This document shows, piece by piece, positions 1-7,542 of a DNA stretch of 61,990 bases. A program made the position numbers and the translations under genes. Each line of letters begins with the position of its first letter. The stretch's first letter is position 1. The notes beneath the pieces were generated by a model. The model had not been told where the DNA came from, did not search any database, and was given only the letters and a program-made list of their open reading frames with translations. Source of the DNA: an uncultured Cytophagales bacterium (GTDB lineage: Bacteria > Bacteroidota > Bacteroidia > Cytophagales > Thermonemataceae); the NCBI GenBank assembly GCA_937911505.1, contig CALEMF010000038.1, positions 1-61,990 of the forward strand, in the 5' to 3' direction.

Positions 1-39
1 TACTCGCTTTTCGATTCGGTAGCACCTTTTTATTACTAG

Positions 40-699
40 CAACTTGAGTTAATTACACCCGTTGGTGAGCACTTTCAAAGAATTAGTATTAATCTAATAG
101 ATGCTGCCAGGAAGGCACAAGTGAAAAGCATTACGAGAATTTCAATAGATAGTGAATTTATTCAAGCAAAAGCGATTTTGGGTCTAGGCCATGCAGCGGC
201 AGATCAACACCTAATAGCCAGTGGTATAGCGCATACCATTCTACGACCAGGAGGTTTTATGCAAAATCTTCTCGCAATGGCACCGATGATCAAGCAAGGG
301 GTTATTGTAGCGCCTACAGCCGAAGGTGCCGTTCCTTTTATAGATGCTAGAGATATTGCAGACTGCGCCGTTGCCGTACTTACAGCATCTTCTGATGTAA
401 GAGGAATTGTAGACATTTCGGGACCAGAAGCTTTCACTTTTTCTGAAATTGCCGATAAAATTTCCAACTTGGTAGGCTACTCCATCAAGCATGTTAGCCC
501 AGTTGGAGAGGAAGCTAGGCAAAGCTTTATGGCAACAGGACTGGATGGTTGGATGCTCGATGCAATGTTGGACGATACAGCCAATGTTGCAAGAGGTGTA
601 GGTGCTACCATTCACAAGGGCGTTAAACATATCACTGGAAATGAACCACGTACATTAGACACATTTCTTGAGGAACATATTCATTATTTTCAAAAATAA
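40..699 (+). pseudogene. NmrA-like NAD(P)-binding protein, 5' part missing or interrupted
   Basis: The frame reads the second half of an NmrA/SDR-a type protein: a helix-strand (NLIDAARKA, then SITRIS), the conserved ILRPGGFMQN segment and the FIDARDIADCAVAVL segment that closes the Rossmann core. The GxxGxxG cofactor loop is absent; family members are usually about 280-300 residues. Homology-like sequence starts upstream of the first possible GTG start (121), but an in-frame TAG lies at 37-39, and the 12 codons before it could be a degraded continuation. Either the gene is broken by a stop, or the N-terminal half lies outside the window. The next gene follows after 3 bp, so the end of the unit is intact. 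Family call is good; pseudogene status is inferred. Confidence 0.6.
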
Positions 700-702
700 A
701 TC

Positions 703-1053
703 ATGTCAAAGCAGCAATCCTTAGAATTGTATTTTACCACTTGGAATGAGCGAAAGGATGAAGCGCGCGGAAAGTTACTTGCCTCCTGTTTCGCACAAAA
801 TGGGAGATACCTAGACCCTCACGTACCAAATCAGACGAATAGTATTGACGAAATGGATGACATCATAAAACTTTTTCAGTCACGACTTCCACATCGCCTT
901 GTGGCTTTGAAGAAAGCCGAGTTTCATCATCATGTGTTTAGAGTTCGCTGGAAAATGGACGATAAAGGGAAGGTGCTGTCTGAGGGTACATTTGTCGGAG
1001 AGTTCGATTTGAATGATCGCATCACAAACCTTATCTGTTTTATAGATTCATGA
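703..1053 (+). CDS. SnoaL/NTF2-like protein
   Basis: 116-residue protein with the look of the SnoaL-like (NTF2 fold) family: an N-terminal helix with YFTTWNER, an acidic turn with RYLDPHVPN, and C-terminal strands with FRVRWKMDD and GTFVGEFDLNDRI. Such proteins form a cone-shaped barrel; some are isomerases or cyclases, many have no known substrate. No signal peptide is seen. It starts 3 bp after the NmrA-like frame, and its stop overlaps the ATG of the next gene by 4 bp (ATGA), so the three are probably co-transcribed. The specific function cannot be read from the sequence. Confidence 0.7.
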   Translation: MSKQQSLELYFTTWNERKDEARGKLLASCFAQNGRYLDPHVPNQTNSIDEMDDIIKLFQSRLPHRLVALKKAEFHHHVFRVRWKMDDKGKVLSEGTFVGEFDLNDRITNLICFIDS

Positions 1054-1469
1054 TCTTTAAAGAATTAAAATACCTATATAAAGGTACTTCTGATTACCAG
1101 AAGGATAGAGAATTTTACCTAAAAGTTCTGGGAGCGGCGCTCATTTGGGAATTTGTAAGATTTGGGACTAAAGTAGTGGCCTTCCAACTTGGTACATCCA
1201 ATCACTTGACTTTGATTGCAGATCACTTGGCACCTAACAAACAAATCCTTATCTATAGAGCTGAAAACCTAATAGAAGCTATGGAAATCTTAAAAAGCCG
1301 CGGATTAAAGTTCACAGGAAGCACGTTTGAAATACCAGATGGGACTTGTGTAAGGTTTGAAGATGAAAGCAGCACACAATATGGCCTTTATGAGAAGGCT
1401 AAGCCAGATTTATTTCTCACGGAAGAATACCATAGGCAGCAAGCTGAAAAAACAGTTACAAAGATATAA
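1050..1469 (+). CDS. VOC (glyoxalase/bleomycin resistance) family protein
   Basis: 139 residues with a beta-alpha-beta-beta-beta layout typical of a single vicinal oxygen chelate module: an opening strand LKYLYKGTSDYQKDREFYLKV, then VVAFQLG, HLTLIADH, and a closing strand with GTCVRFEDESSTQYGLYE. Family members bind a metal and act on small molecules, as lyases, dioxygenases or resistance proteins. The first metal ligand position is not obvious, so catalysis is uncertain. ATGA overlap with the SnoaL-like gene indicates translational coupling. Product is likely cytoplasmic. Confidence 0.65.
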   Translation: MIFKELKYLYKGTSDYQKDREFYLKVLGAALIWEFVRFGTKVVAFQLGTSNHLTLIADHLAPNKQILIYRAENLIEAMEILKSRGLKFTGSTFEIPDGTCVRFEDESSTQYGLYEKAKPDLFLTEEYHRQQAEKTVTKI

Positions 1470-1523
1470 AAGCACCTAGATAGCCATCTAAACTGCTTTT
1501 AAATTTAGTTAAACCATCTATAT

Positions 1524-1931
1524 ATGAAACAACTCTATATTTTTGGAAACGGTAATATTACTTGGGCGCATTTTCAAGCTTACTATCTTCCTACGCTTAC
1601 TTCTATCGACTACAATACTACTTCCTTTCACATTTGTGACTTTAGAGGAGCAGATACCCTAACGATGGAGTTTCTCAAAACGCATACGGGTAAAGTAACG
1701 CTATACCATATGGGAGAACGCCCTCGCTACATGCCCGATAAGTACAAAACAAAAGTAAGTCAATGGCAGCTTGCAGGCGGATACACAAACGATGAAGAAA
1801 GAGATCGGGCGGCCATAGAGGCTTGTACGCATTACTTGGCTATTGACTTTAACAGCAAAGAGAAATCGCTCAGTGGTACACAGAAAAATATACTGCTTTG
1901 CCAAAAGTTACAGAAAGTCGCCCTGTTATGA
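1524..1931 (+). CDS. conserved hypothetical protein, possible Rossmann-like fold
   Basis: 135 residues, not assigned to a named family. The N-terminus (KQLYIFGNGN) and the segment SFHICDFRGADTLTMEFLK look like strand-helix pairs of a small alpha/beta protein; there is also the motif MGERPRYMPDKYKTKV and a C-terminal HYLAIDFNSKEKSLSGTQKNI. The spacing resembles predicted nucleotide-handling domains, but no catalytic signature can be named. No signal peptide or membrane segment. It has its own 54-bp upstream gap and ends 9 bp from the convergent K+ channel gene. Coding status is good from length and composition; function unknown. Confidence 0.65.
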   Translation: MKQLYIFGNGNITWAHFQAYYLPTLTSIDYNTTSFHICDFRGADTLTMEFLKTHTGKVTLYHMGERPRYMPDKYKTKVSQWQLAGGYTNDEERDRAAIEACTHYLAIDFNSKEKSLSGTQKNILLCQKLQKVALL

Positions 1932-1940
1932 CAAGTCTTA

Positions 1941-2951
1941 CTACTTTAGGTAGTAATTCTTAAAATCTTGTATAGCCTCTTCTGTTCCCATAATGATCAG
2001 AATGTCTTCTGGATCAATCGTCTTATTGGGATTAGGATTGAATGTAAACCCACTTGTAGGTTCTTTAATAGCGATGACGGTGGTTGCGGTGATGTTACGA
2101 ATGTTGAGATCACGTAAAGATTTATGATGAAACTCATGTTTCAACTCGCTGTATTTGATGTCTTCTAAGCGAATTTTAAGGTCACCAACCCCATTCAACA
2201 GATTCAAAAACTCAATTACATAAGGTTTGGTAATAATTTGCGCCATGTGCAACCCACCAATGGCATCAGGCATCACCACCTTGTCTGCGCCAGCTCTTTT
2301 TAACTTTTTTTCAGACTGTTCTTCTGAGGCGCGTGCAATGATGTACACATAAGGATTTAACTCCCTAGCTGTGAGAGAGATAAACACATTGTCAGTGTCT
2401 TTCGGTAAGGTGGTAATAATAGCTTCAGCACGCTCAATACCTGCTTTTTTAAGTACTTCATCTTGGGTAGCATCGCCCAGCACAGTTTGTATGACATTCG
2501 GGATATTGTGGTTGATATTATCAGGATCGTTTTCTATCAATACAAATGCCTTATTTTCTTCTAGCAATTCATCGCATACTTTTTTACCGTTTCTGCCGTA
2601 TCCACATACAATGATATGGTCTTTTAATTTTTGTACCTCTTTAACACTCATATAATTTCTAAATACACGCTGAAGTTCGCCCTCAAATACATACGTTGAG
2701 ATGGTAGAGATGATGAAGGCAAACAGTCCTAAATTAACAATAATATAGATACTCGTAAATATTTTTCCCGAAACAGAGAGCGGTTCTACTTCTGCAAACC
2801 CTACCGTAGCGATGGTGATGACTGACATGTAGAAAGCATTGGTAAAGGTATAATCTTCCAAACTCATGTAACCAGAGATACCTACCAAAATGCTGACAAA
2901 AAACATGAGTAAGGCAAAGACTAAACGTTTCAGGGATTGCTTTGTAGACAT
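1941..2951 (-). CDS. voltage-gated-type K+ channel with TrkA (RCK) domains
   Basis: 336 residues. Residues about 9-90 carry two membrane helices around a pore loop with the selectivity filter TVGFAEV, a variant of TVGYG common in bacterial two-helix channels. An RCK/TrkA-N domain follows, with the dinucleotide loop VCGYGRNG near residue 115 and an Asp-rich strand (GDATQDE, TTLPKDTDNVF). The last 90 residues form a TrkA-C domain (ITATTVIAIKEPTSGF). This is the standard MthK/Kch-like layout for ligand-gated potassium flux at the inner membrane. It is divergent from the LytTR regulator; the long shared upstream region holds the first 30-bp-unit repeat element. Confidence 0.9.
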   Translation of the reverse strand: MSTKQSLKRLVFALLMFFVSILVGISGYMSLEDYTFTNAFYMSVITIATVGFAEVEPLSVSGKIFTSIYIIVNLGLFAFIISTISTYVFEGELQRVFRNYMSVKEVQKLKDHIIVCGYGRNGKKVCDELLEENKAFVLIENDPDNINHNIPNVIQTVLGDATQDEVLKKAGIERAEAIITTLPKDTDNVFISLTARELNPYVYIIARASEEQSEKKLKRAGADKVVMPDAIGGLHMAQIITKPYVIEFLNLLNGVGDLKIRLEDIKYSELKHEFHHKSLRDLNIRNITATTVIAIKEPTSGFTFNPNPNKTIDPEDILIIMGTEEAIQDFKNYYLK

Positions 2952-3124
2952 GAATACTAAAATGAATAATCAGACAAATATAGAGAAAAGTAACTAGGAT
3001 AAAGTAAACGTCATAGCTTTAATACACAAAGTTATTTGTTTATAATTTTAGAAGCATTTAATTTTCGATAAGGGTAGCGTAGTAGTATATTTTGTACTAC
3101 GTCTTAACGTTTAACCCTAGTGTC

Positions 3125-3375
3125 ATTTAGATTTTTTGTTTTTGACCAAGCAAGGCGCTTTTTGAAAGGCATAGTAGCGCTACAGCTCAGAAAGGTAACA
3201 TAGTAGAGGTGAATTTTGGCCATTTTTCAAGAACCGAAACGAAGTGTAGCTCAGCGGAGCTAACCGAAACGAAGTGTAGCTCAGCGGAGCTAACCGAAAC
3301 GAAGTGTAGCTCAGCAGAGCTAACCAAAACGAAGTATAACGCAGCGTAGCTAACAGTAGATAAAATTTAAACGAT
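3125..3375 (+). repeat. Intergenic repeat element copy 1, with four tandem 30-bp units
   Basis: Four head-to-tail 30-bp units occupy 3234-3353. Each starts CCGAAACGAAGTG and continues into TAGCTC-AGCG-GAGCTA, a perfect 6-bp inverted repeat in units 1 and 2. Unit 4 is the most diverged. Upstream sequence from about 3125 (TTTAG, T-rich run, CTTTTTGAAAG, ACAGCTCAGAAAG) and downstream sequence (ATAAAATTTAAACGATTTC) match copy 2 at 7127-7338. It fills most of the 441-bp gap between the divergent K+ channel and LytTR genes. The rest of the gap (2952-3124) holds a stem-loop at 3078-3101 (CGTAGTA/TACTACG) and nothing else recognised. The minus-strand reading frame with a 10-residue repeat is only this element translated. 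Confidence 0.85.
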
Positions 3376-3392
3376 TTCCATACAGCAAAGGT

Positions 3393-4259
3393 ATGCATAT
3401 AATAAGTCAGCAGCACAAAATTACTCACTTTCTCAATCAACCCTACCCTTTTTATTATAAAGGTTTCCCAGCCTTGGTAATTGCCTTATTCATTTTACTA
3501 AGCTCCTTTAGCTTCAATTATTTCTTTGAGCCTTTTGAAGTAAATGTTGCTGAGCATAAAATGTCTTTCTTTTGGATTTCTATCGTTCACGCGGGTGTTA
3601 GTGTATTTGTTTTCCTGCTGCTCGTATGGCTAATGAGGCAACGTCCACCAGCTATCTGGAAAGTACGCTCCGAGCTACTTTTCATAGTAATTTTACTTCT
3701 TTTTATAGGAATTGGACAATTTCTTATCAGAGATATTATTTATGACAATCCTCGTAACTGGTCGCTTAGGTACCTTACAGAAGAAATACGCAACGCTTAC
3801 TTAGTGGGGAGTTTACTGATAGCTTTGATGATCTCTTTGAATTTCAACCGACGCTACTTACAAAAGAGACAAGATCAAATTGTAACACCGCCTCTTCTTA
3901 AAAAAACTGTTTTTATTGCTACCCCTTTAAAAAATGAGGCATTCTCTCTATCCATCGAGCACTTTCTATATGCCAAAGCAACAGGCAATTATGTAGAAAT
4001 TTATCTTGTAGAGCAGCAGCAGACGGTAAAACTACTCAAGCGATTGTCACTCAAAACCTTACAAACCTTTTTGGTAGCCTATCCTTTTATTATCCAAACG
4101 CACCGCTCCTACTTAGTGAATTTACATGCCATAGAACAGTATACAGGAAACACGCACGGCTATCAGTTATCTTTCAGGCAAACCAATACTAGTATACCTG
4201 TTTCAAGAAATAACTTACACCAATTTGAAAGGCAAATGAAAAAGCTTGGCCTTGCGTAG
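3393..4259 (+). CDS. membrane-anchored LytTR-family transcriptional regulator
   Basis: 288 residues. Four hydrophobic helices lie in the first 150 residues (segments ALVIALFILLSS, GVSVFVFLLLVWL, LLFIVILLLFIGIG and AYLVGSLLIALMIS). The C-terminal 100 residues are a LytTR DNA-binding domain with FLYAKATGNYVEIYL, HRSYLVNLHAIEQY and ISVSRNN-like IPVSRNNLHQFE. This membrane plus LytTR layout is frequent in Bacteroidota and lacks a receiver domain, so the signal is probably sensed in the membrane part. The start ATG lies 39 bp after the last 30-bp repeat unit. The downstream acyltransferase gene starts 80 bp later and is a plausible target. Confidence 0.85.
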   Translation: MHIISQQHKITHFLNQPYPFYYKGFPALVIALFILLSSFSFNYFFEPFEVNVAEHKMSFFWISIVHAGVSVFVFLLLVWLMRQRPPAIWKVRSELLFIVILLLFIGIGQFLIRDIIYDNPRNWSLRYLTEEIRNAYLVGSLLIALMISLNFNRRYLQKRQDQIVTPPLLKKTVFIATPLKNEAFSLSIEHFLYAKATGNYVEIYLVEQQQTVKLLKRLSLKTLQTFLVAYPFIIQTHRSYLVNLHAIEQYTGNTHGYQLSFRQTNTSIPVSRNNLHQFERQMKKLGLA

Positions 4260-4339
4260 GTCAGCGATCACAAAAGCTTGTCATTCATCACACTTTGCAG
4301 CATTACAGCACTTTAAGCAGTAAGTTGCTCCCTCATTAA

Positions 4340-5476
4340 ATGTATACAATTATGCGACGACACGATCTCGACTGGGTGCGCATTGGTGCTTTTGCCTTGC
4401 TCATCTTTTACCACATTGGCATGTACTATGTACCTTGGGACTTCCACGTGAAGAACGAGCCTACCTACACTTGGCTAGAGATTCCTATGTTGTTTATTAA
4501 CCAATGGCGCCTGCCTTTGCTCTTTCTGATCGCTGGTATGGGCGCTCATTTTTCATTGAGAAGGCGTACAGGCAAACAATTCATTAGCGAGCGTTTTGTA
4601 CGGCTGCTTGTACCACTTGCTTTTGGCATGTTGGTAATCGTTCCGCCACAGGTATATGTAGAGCGTGTCTTAGAAGGAGACTTTACGGGCTCCTTCTGGG
4701 CGTTTTATCCAGACTATTTTGTGGGTATTTATCCAACTGGTAATTTCAGTTGGCATCATCTCTGGTTTCTCCCTTATTTGTTTATGTATGCCTTGTTACT
4801 CTGTCCTCTTTTTGTTTACTGCAAAAAGCACCCTAATAGTATGTTTTTTACTTTTTTTAGTAAGCTGGTTCAATCAAGAGTAGGTTTATTGCTTCTATCA
4901 CTCCCGCTCATCCTTACCCATCTTTTTCTAAGACGCCTCTTTCCTATCACACACAACCTTGTTTACGATTGGTATAACTTCATTTACCTATTATTATTTT
5001 TCTTCTATGGCTATCTGTTTGTTTCAGTAGGTCAGGTATTTTGGAAAAGTATAGCCGTTAACAAAAAAATACTTTTCTACTTTACCATCTTGGTCACACC
5101 ATTGTACTTGTACTTAGATAAGACGGCTCACACTATCCCTTTTCATTACACACTTTTTTGTATCGCCAAAGGGTTAAATACCAGTAGCTGGCTTTTGCTT
5201 ATTTTGGCTTATACACAACACCATTTAAATAAGCCTAGCACATTACTTTCTTATCTCAACGAAGCAGTCTATCCTTTTTATTTGGTACATCAAACCATTT
5301 TATTGATCCTAATTGGGGTGTTTTATAAAGTACTTCTTACCGACTGGCTCGAATTCCATTTATTGTTAGCAGGAACCCTACTAGGTAGCTGGGGTATTTT
5401 TGAACTCGTAAGAAGAAATCGCCTGCTAAGACCACTTTTTGGTTTAAAAACTTACGCCAACACAATATTAAGTTAA
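4340..5476 (+). CDS. acyltransferase 3 (OpgC/MdoC-like) membrane protein
   Basis: 378 residues with about ten membrane helices. The N-terminus RRHDLDWVRIGAFALLIFYHIGMYY carries the R-x10-H pattern of acyltransferase family 3, which moves acyl groups such as succinyl or acetyl onto glycans. WHHLWFLPYLF in the middle is typical of the OpgC/glucan-modifying branch. The second ATG (4352, MRRHDL) fits the family start as well as the first. It lies downstream of the LytTR regulator on the same strand. Acceptor glycan and acyl donor cannot be read from the sequence. Confidence 0.85.
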   Translation: MYTIMRRHDLDWVRIGAFALLIFYHIGMYYVPWDFHVKNEPTYTWLEIPMLFINQWRLPLLFLIAGMGAHFSLRRRTGKQFISERFVRLLVPLAFGMLVIVPPQVYVERVLEGDFTGSFWAFYPDYFVGIYPTGNFSWHHLWFLPYLFMYALLLCPLFVYCKKHPNSMFFTFFSKLVQSRVGLLLLSLPLILTHLFLRRLFPITHNLVYDWYNFIYLLLFFFYGYLFVSVGQVFWKSIAVNKKILFYFTILVTPLYLYLDKTAHTIPFHYTLFCIAKGLNTSSWLLLILAYTQHHLNKPSTLLSYLNEAVYPFYLVHQTILLILIGVFYKVLLTDWLEFHLLLAGTLLGSWGIFELVRRNRLLRPLFGLKTYANTILS

Positions 5477-5505
5477 CTTTTAGTTAACATTAAATTAATA
5501 TTAAC

Positions 5506-5513
5506 TATATTTG
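5506..5513 (+). promoter_or_regulatory. Bacteroidota -7 promoter box for the Lys/Thr-rich protein gene
   Basis: TATATTTG fits the TAnnTTTG consensus of Bacteroidota housekeeping promoters. It lies about 28 bp before the ATG at 5542. No clear TTTG -33 box is seen; the region upstream is very A/T-rich. Supports separate transcription from the acyltransferase gene. Confidence 0.45.
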
Positions 5514-5541
5514 TGCCTTTACTAATTAACACAATAATACA

Positions 5542-6141
5542 ATGGCCAATAAAAAAAATACTAAAGATACTAAATCTTCTGCTTTAAAGGCAGTAAATCA
5601 GTCACTTAGCAAAGAGATCAAAAAATCAAATAAAGACCTCTTGAAGGTGATTAAAAAAATGGAGAAAGAGCATAAAAAAGCGCTCAAAAAAACAGAAGAA
5701 AAACTTTTGAAGGTAATAAAAGCACAGGCAAAAGAAGTACCTGTAGCAAAAACGCCTGCTAAGACAACCACAACCGTTAAAAAAACAGTACAGCCTAAAA
5801 CTACCGCTAGTACTACTAAAACCAATACTACAAAGGCAACTACAACCAAGACGACGGCTAATAAGACGGTACAACCTAAGACGACGACCGCTAAAACAAG
5901 TACAGCGAAGACGACTACAACCAAGACGACAGCTACCAAAACAACTACTCCCAAAACGACGGCTACCAAAACAACGACCGCTAAAACAACTACTCCCAAA
6001 ACGACGGCTACCAAAACAACGACCGCTAAAACAACTACTCCCAAGACGACGGCCACAACTACTACTAAAACGTCTACCCCTAAAACCGTTGCTAGTACAA
6101 CTAAAAAAGAGGTTGCTTCTGAAGAAAAGACCAATAATTAA
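5542..6141 (+). CDS. Lys/Thr/Ala-rich histone H1-like repeat protein
   Basis: 199 residues, strongly basic. Residues about 8-68 are a Lys/Glu-rich helix likely to form a coiled coil (SLSKEIKKSNKDLLKVIKKMEKEHKK). From residue 70 on the chain is almost only T, K, A and P in short KTTTAK / KTTTPK / TTATK blocks, and ends acidic (EVASEEKTNN). Three copies of a 15-residue block are encoded by near-identical 45-bp DNA repeats around 5940-6052. The composition recalls the unstructured tail of eukaryotic H1 and bacterial H1-like (Hc1/AlgP-like) proteins, which bind DNA. A nucleoid role is inferred; a cell-surface or RNA role is not excluded. A -7 box lies just upstream. Confidence 0.75.
   Translation: MANKKNTKDTKSSALKAVNQSLSKEIKKSNKDLLKVIKKMEKEHKKALKKTEEKLLKVIKAQAKEVPVAKTPAKTTTTVKKTVQPKTTASTTKTNTTKATTTKTTANKTVQPKTTTAKTSTAKTTTTKTTATKTTTPKTTATKTTTAKTTTPKTTATKTTTAKTTTPKTTATTTTKTSTPKTVASTTKKEVASEEKTNN
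5940..6055 (+). repeat. 45-bp in-frame tandem repeat inside the H1-like gene
   Basis: Blocks reading TTTPKTTATKTTTAK recur with near-identical codons (AAAACAACTACTCCCAA, ACGACGGCTACCAAAAC). About two and a half copies are present, all in frame. Such repeats are prone to length change by slippage or recombination, so the protein tail may vary between strains. Confidence 0.75.
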
Positions 6142-6152
6142 TGTTATACTAA

Positions 6153-6176
6153 CCAGACGCTCTAACAGGTGTCTGG
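6153..6176. terminator. Stem-loop between convergent genes
   Basis: CCAGAC at 6153-6158 pairs with GTCTGG at 6171-6176. A wider TAACCAG/CTGGTTA pairing flanks it. It sits in the 52-bp gap between the H1-like gene and the convergent methyltransferase gene, where a terminator is expected. The T-tract is poor, so the call is tentative. Confidence 0.4.
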
Positions 6177-6193
6177 CCGCTGGTTACATACCT

Positions 6194-6862
6194 TTACTGC
6201 GCTATCAAAATATACTGATAAGGTAAAACATCTTTCCTTACCTCAAACTTCTTAAAGCCTGCTTCCAGCAGTTCCTTTTCGACTTGCTCGGCCGGTATAC
6301 GCATTTTATAAGGAGGTCCTTTAGGCGTTTCTTTCTTAAAGAAATCAACAATCACCAATTTCCCCTCAGGAGCTAGCCCTTGCTTTACCTGCGTAAAGTA
6401 AGCCGCCCGGTTTTCGATATGATGGTATACATTGACCGTCAATACCATATCTACTTCTGCTGCTTCAAGTTTTGGCGAGTCATTAGGGAGCTTCCTGTAA
6501 CTAATCTCAGGAGCACTTTCTGTTTCTTCTTCTACCCGCTTCTTGATATAGTCAAGAAATTCTTGGTTCACATCAGCCGCGATGACAGACGCACCTGCAG
6601 CCAACAAACGTACGGTAAAGTAGCCTGAACCACAGCCCAAATCCATTACCTTCTTGCCCTCAAGTGGACCAAGTAGCCGCATCACTTCGTCAGGTTTTTG
6701 CCATTTGGCTCGTTTGGGCGATTCAAAGCGTGCTACCAATTCTTCAAACTTGGTTTGATGCATGTAAGCATTGGCTTCTCCTTGGTGGTCGGTCTTTTTT
6801 TGTTCGCAACCCACAAAGAGGATTAATAGAGAGAGTGGGAAATGATAAAAGAACTGCTTCAT
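6194..6862 (-). CDS. class I SAM-dependent methyltransferase with lipoprotein signal
   Basis: 222 residues. Residues about 65-180 form a class I methyltransferase core: motif I VMDLGCGSGYFTVRLL, an acidic end of strand 2 in VIAADVNQEF, and the MVLTVNVYHHIENR segment, then EGKLVIVDFFKKE. The N-terminus KQFFYHFPLSLLILFVGCEQKK looks like a lipoprotein signal with Cys about residue 19. That is odd, because SAM is not normally available outside the cytoplasm. Either the protein is anchored, or the real start is an internal codon such as the Met near residue 34. Substrate unknown. It is divergent from the Fnr-like gene across a 731-bp gap. Confidence 0.8.
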   Translation of the reverse strand: MKQFFYHFPLSLLILFVGCEQKKTDHQGEANAYMHQTKFEELVARFESPKRAKWQKPDEVMRLLGPLEGKKVMDLGCGSGYFTVRLLAAGASVIAADVNQEFLDYIKKRVEEETESAPEISYRKLPNDSPKLEAAEVDMVLTVNVYHHIENRAAYFTQVKQGLAPEGKLVIVDFFKKETPKGPPYKMRIPAEQVEKELLEAGFKKFEVRKDVLPYQYILIAQ

Positions 6863-7126
6863 AGGGTTATTATTTTATGTGGTTATTTTGAAATCATTTA
6901 GAGTATATTTAGGTCTTTCTTAACTATTTGTTTTTAAGAGCAATATAGGCGTATTGGCCTGAAAATCCAGCGGGGAGGCGGGCTGAACTGTGGGCAGAAG
7001 CTTTGGATTTTCTTGATTTTTTGGTTCGTTTTTCATCAAGGAAAAATGAACGAAAGGTAGATTGATGGATAAATGATGAAAATTTCGTGAAATGTTAATT
7101 ACACAGAATTTACTTTCTAAACATTC

Positions 7127-7338
7127 TTTTAGTCTTTTTGTTTCTGACCGAAAATGAGTTAAAACTTGATCAGATAAGGTACTTTTTGAAAGCTATAGTA
7201 ATGCCACAGCTCAGAAAGTAACAAAACTTGATGAATTTTATCCATTTTTTAGAACCGAAACGAAGTGTAGCTCAGCGAAGCTAACCGAAACGAAGTGTAG
7301 CTCAACGTAGTTAAAATAGAGAAAGTATAGACGACTTC
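7127..7338 (+). repeat. Intergenic repeat element copy 2, with two tandem 30-bp units
   Basis: Units lie at 7255-7284 and 7285-7314, with the same CCGAAACGAAGTGTAGCTCA core as copy 1. The upstream flank also matches copy 1: TTTTAG plus a T-run and CTGACC, then TACTTTTTGAAAGCTATAGTA, CACAGCTCAGAAAG, and GAATTTTATCCATTTTTT. The downstream flank AAAATAGAGAAAGTATAGACGACTTC matches copies 1 and 3. Like the others it sits between two divergent genes. The remainder of the left part of this gap (6863-7126) shows nothing recognisable. Confidence 0.85.
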
Positions 7339-7345
7339 TTTGTGC

Positions 7346-7419
7346 TAAGAACGTTCTTAAAAGAAAAATAGTCTCTCTTATTATCATTAAGAGAGACTAT
7401 GAGTAGGTAATATATTACC
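7346..7419. terminator. Strong hairpin with flanking palindromes; terminator in minus-strand direction
   Basis: A perfect 13-bp stem pairs ATAGTCTCTCTTA (7368-7380) with TAAGAGAGACTAT (7388-7400), loop of 7 nt. On the minus strand it is followed by TATTTTTCTTTT, a good U-tract. Two perfect 14-bp palindromes flank it: TAAGAACGTTCTTA (7346-7359) and GGTAATATATTACC (7406-7419). No annotated gene ends here, so it probably ends the small minus-strand transcript described at 7426-7542. Confidence 0.6.
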
Positions 7420-7425
7420 TTTTAT

Positions 7426-7542
7426 CTACTTAAAAATTAATTGCTCTATCATCTCATGAGCAACACCATTCATAACAAATGTAACCAGTTGTCTTCTTAA
7501 TTGCAACAATGTTGCAATATTTTTTCTAAGTACAATCTGCAT
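7426..7542 (-). CDS. possible 38-residue small protein upstream of its own terminator
   Basis: Reading minus from ATG at 7542 gives 38 codons (MQIVLRKNIATLLQLRRQ, then a tail ending EQLIFK) and a TAG at 7426-7428. The product is basic and amphipathic and matches no family I recognise. Supporting points are the terminator-like hairpin starting 26 bp after the stop and a weak -7-like box (AAATTTTG, 7585 to 7578 on the minus strand). The inverted repeat ATTGCAAC-AAT-GTTGCAAT (7500-7518) lies inside. The transcript may instead be a small RNA. Coding is uncertain. Confidence 0.3.
   Translation of the reverse strand: MQIVLRKNIATLLQLRRQLVTFVMNGVAHEMIEQLIFK

Noticed and set aside
3180..3440. Minus-strand frame with a YTSFRLAPLS repeat
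   Set aside because: It is the translation of the 30-bp tandem units (30 bp is ten codons), has no start context and overlaps the LytTR gene.
5598..6134. Val/Leu-rich minus-strand frame of 178 codons
   Set aside because: Antisense shadow of the Lys/Thr repeat gene; low-complexity antisense of ACN/AAA codons gives V, L and F runs.
7346..7419. CRISPR-like or riboswitch reading of the palindrome cluster
   Set aside because: Three different palindromes with no repeated spacer pattern; the U-tract on the minus strand fits a terminator better.
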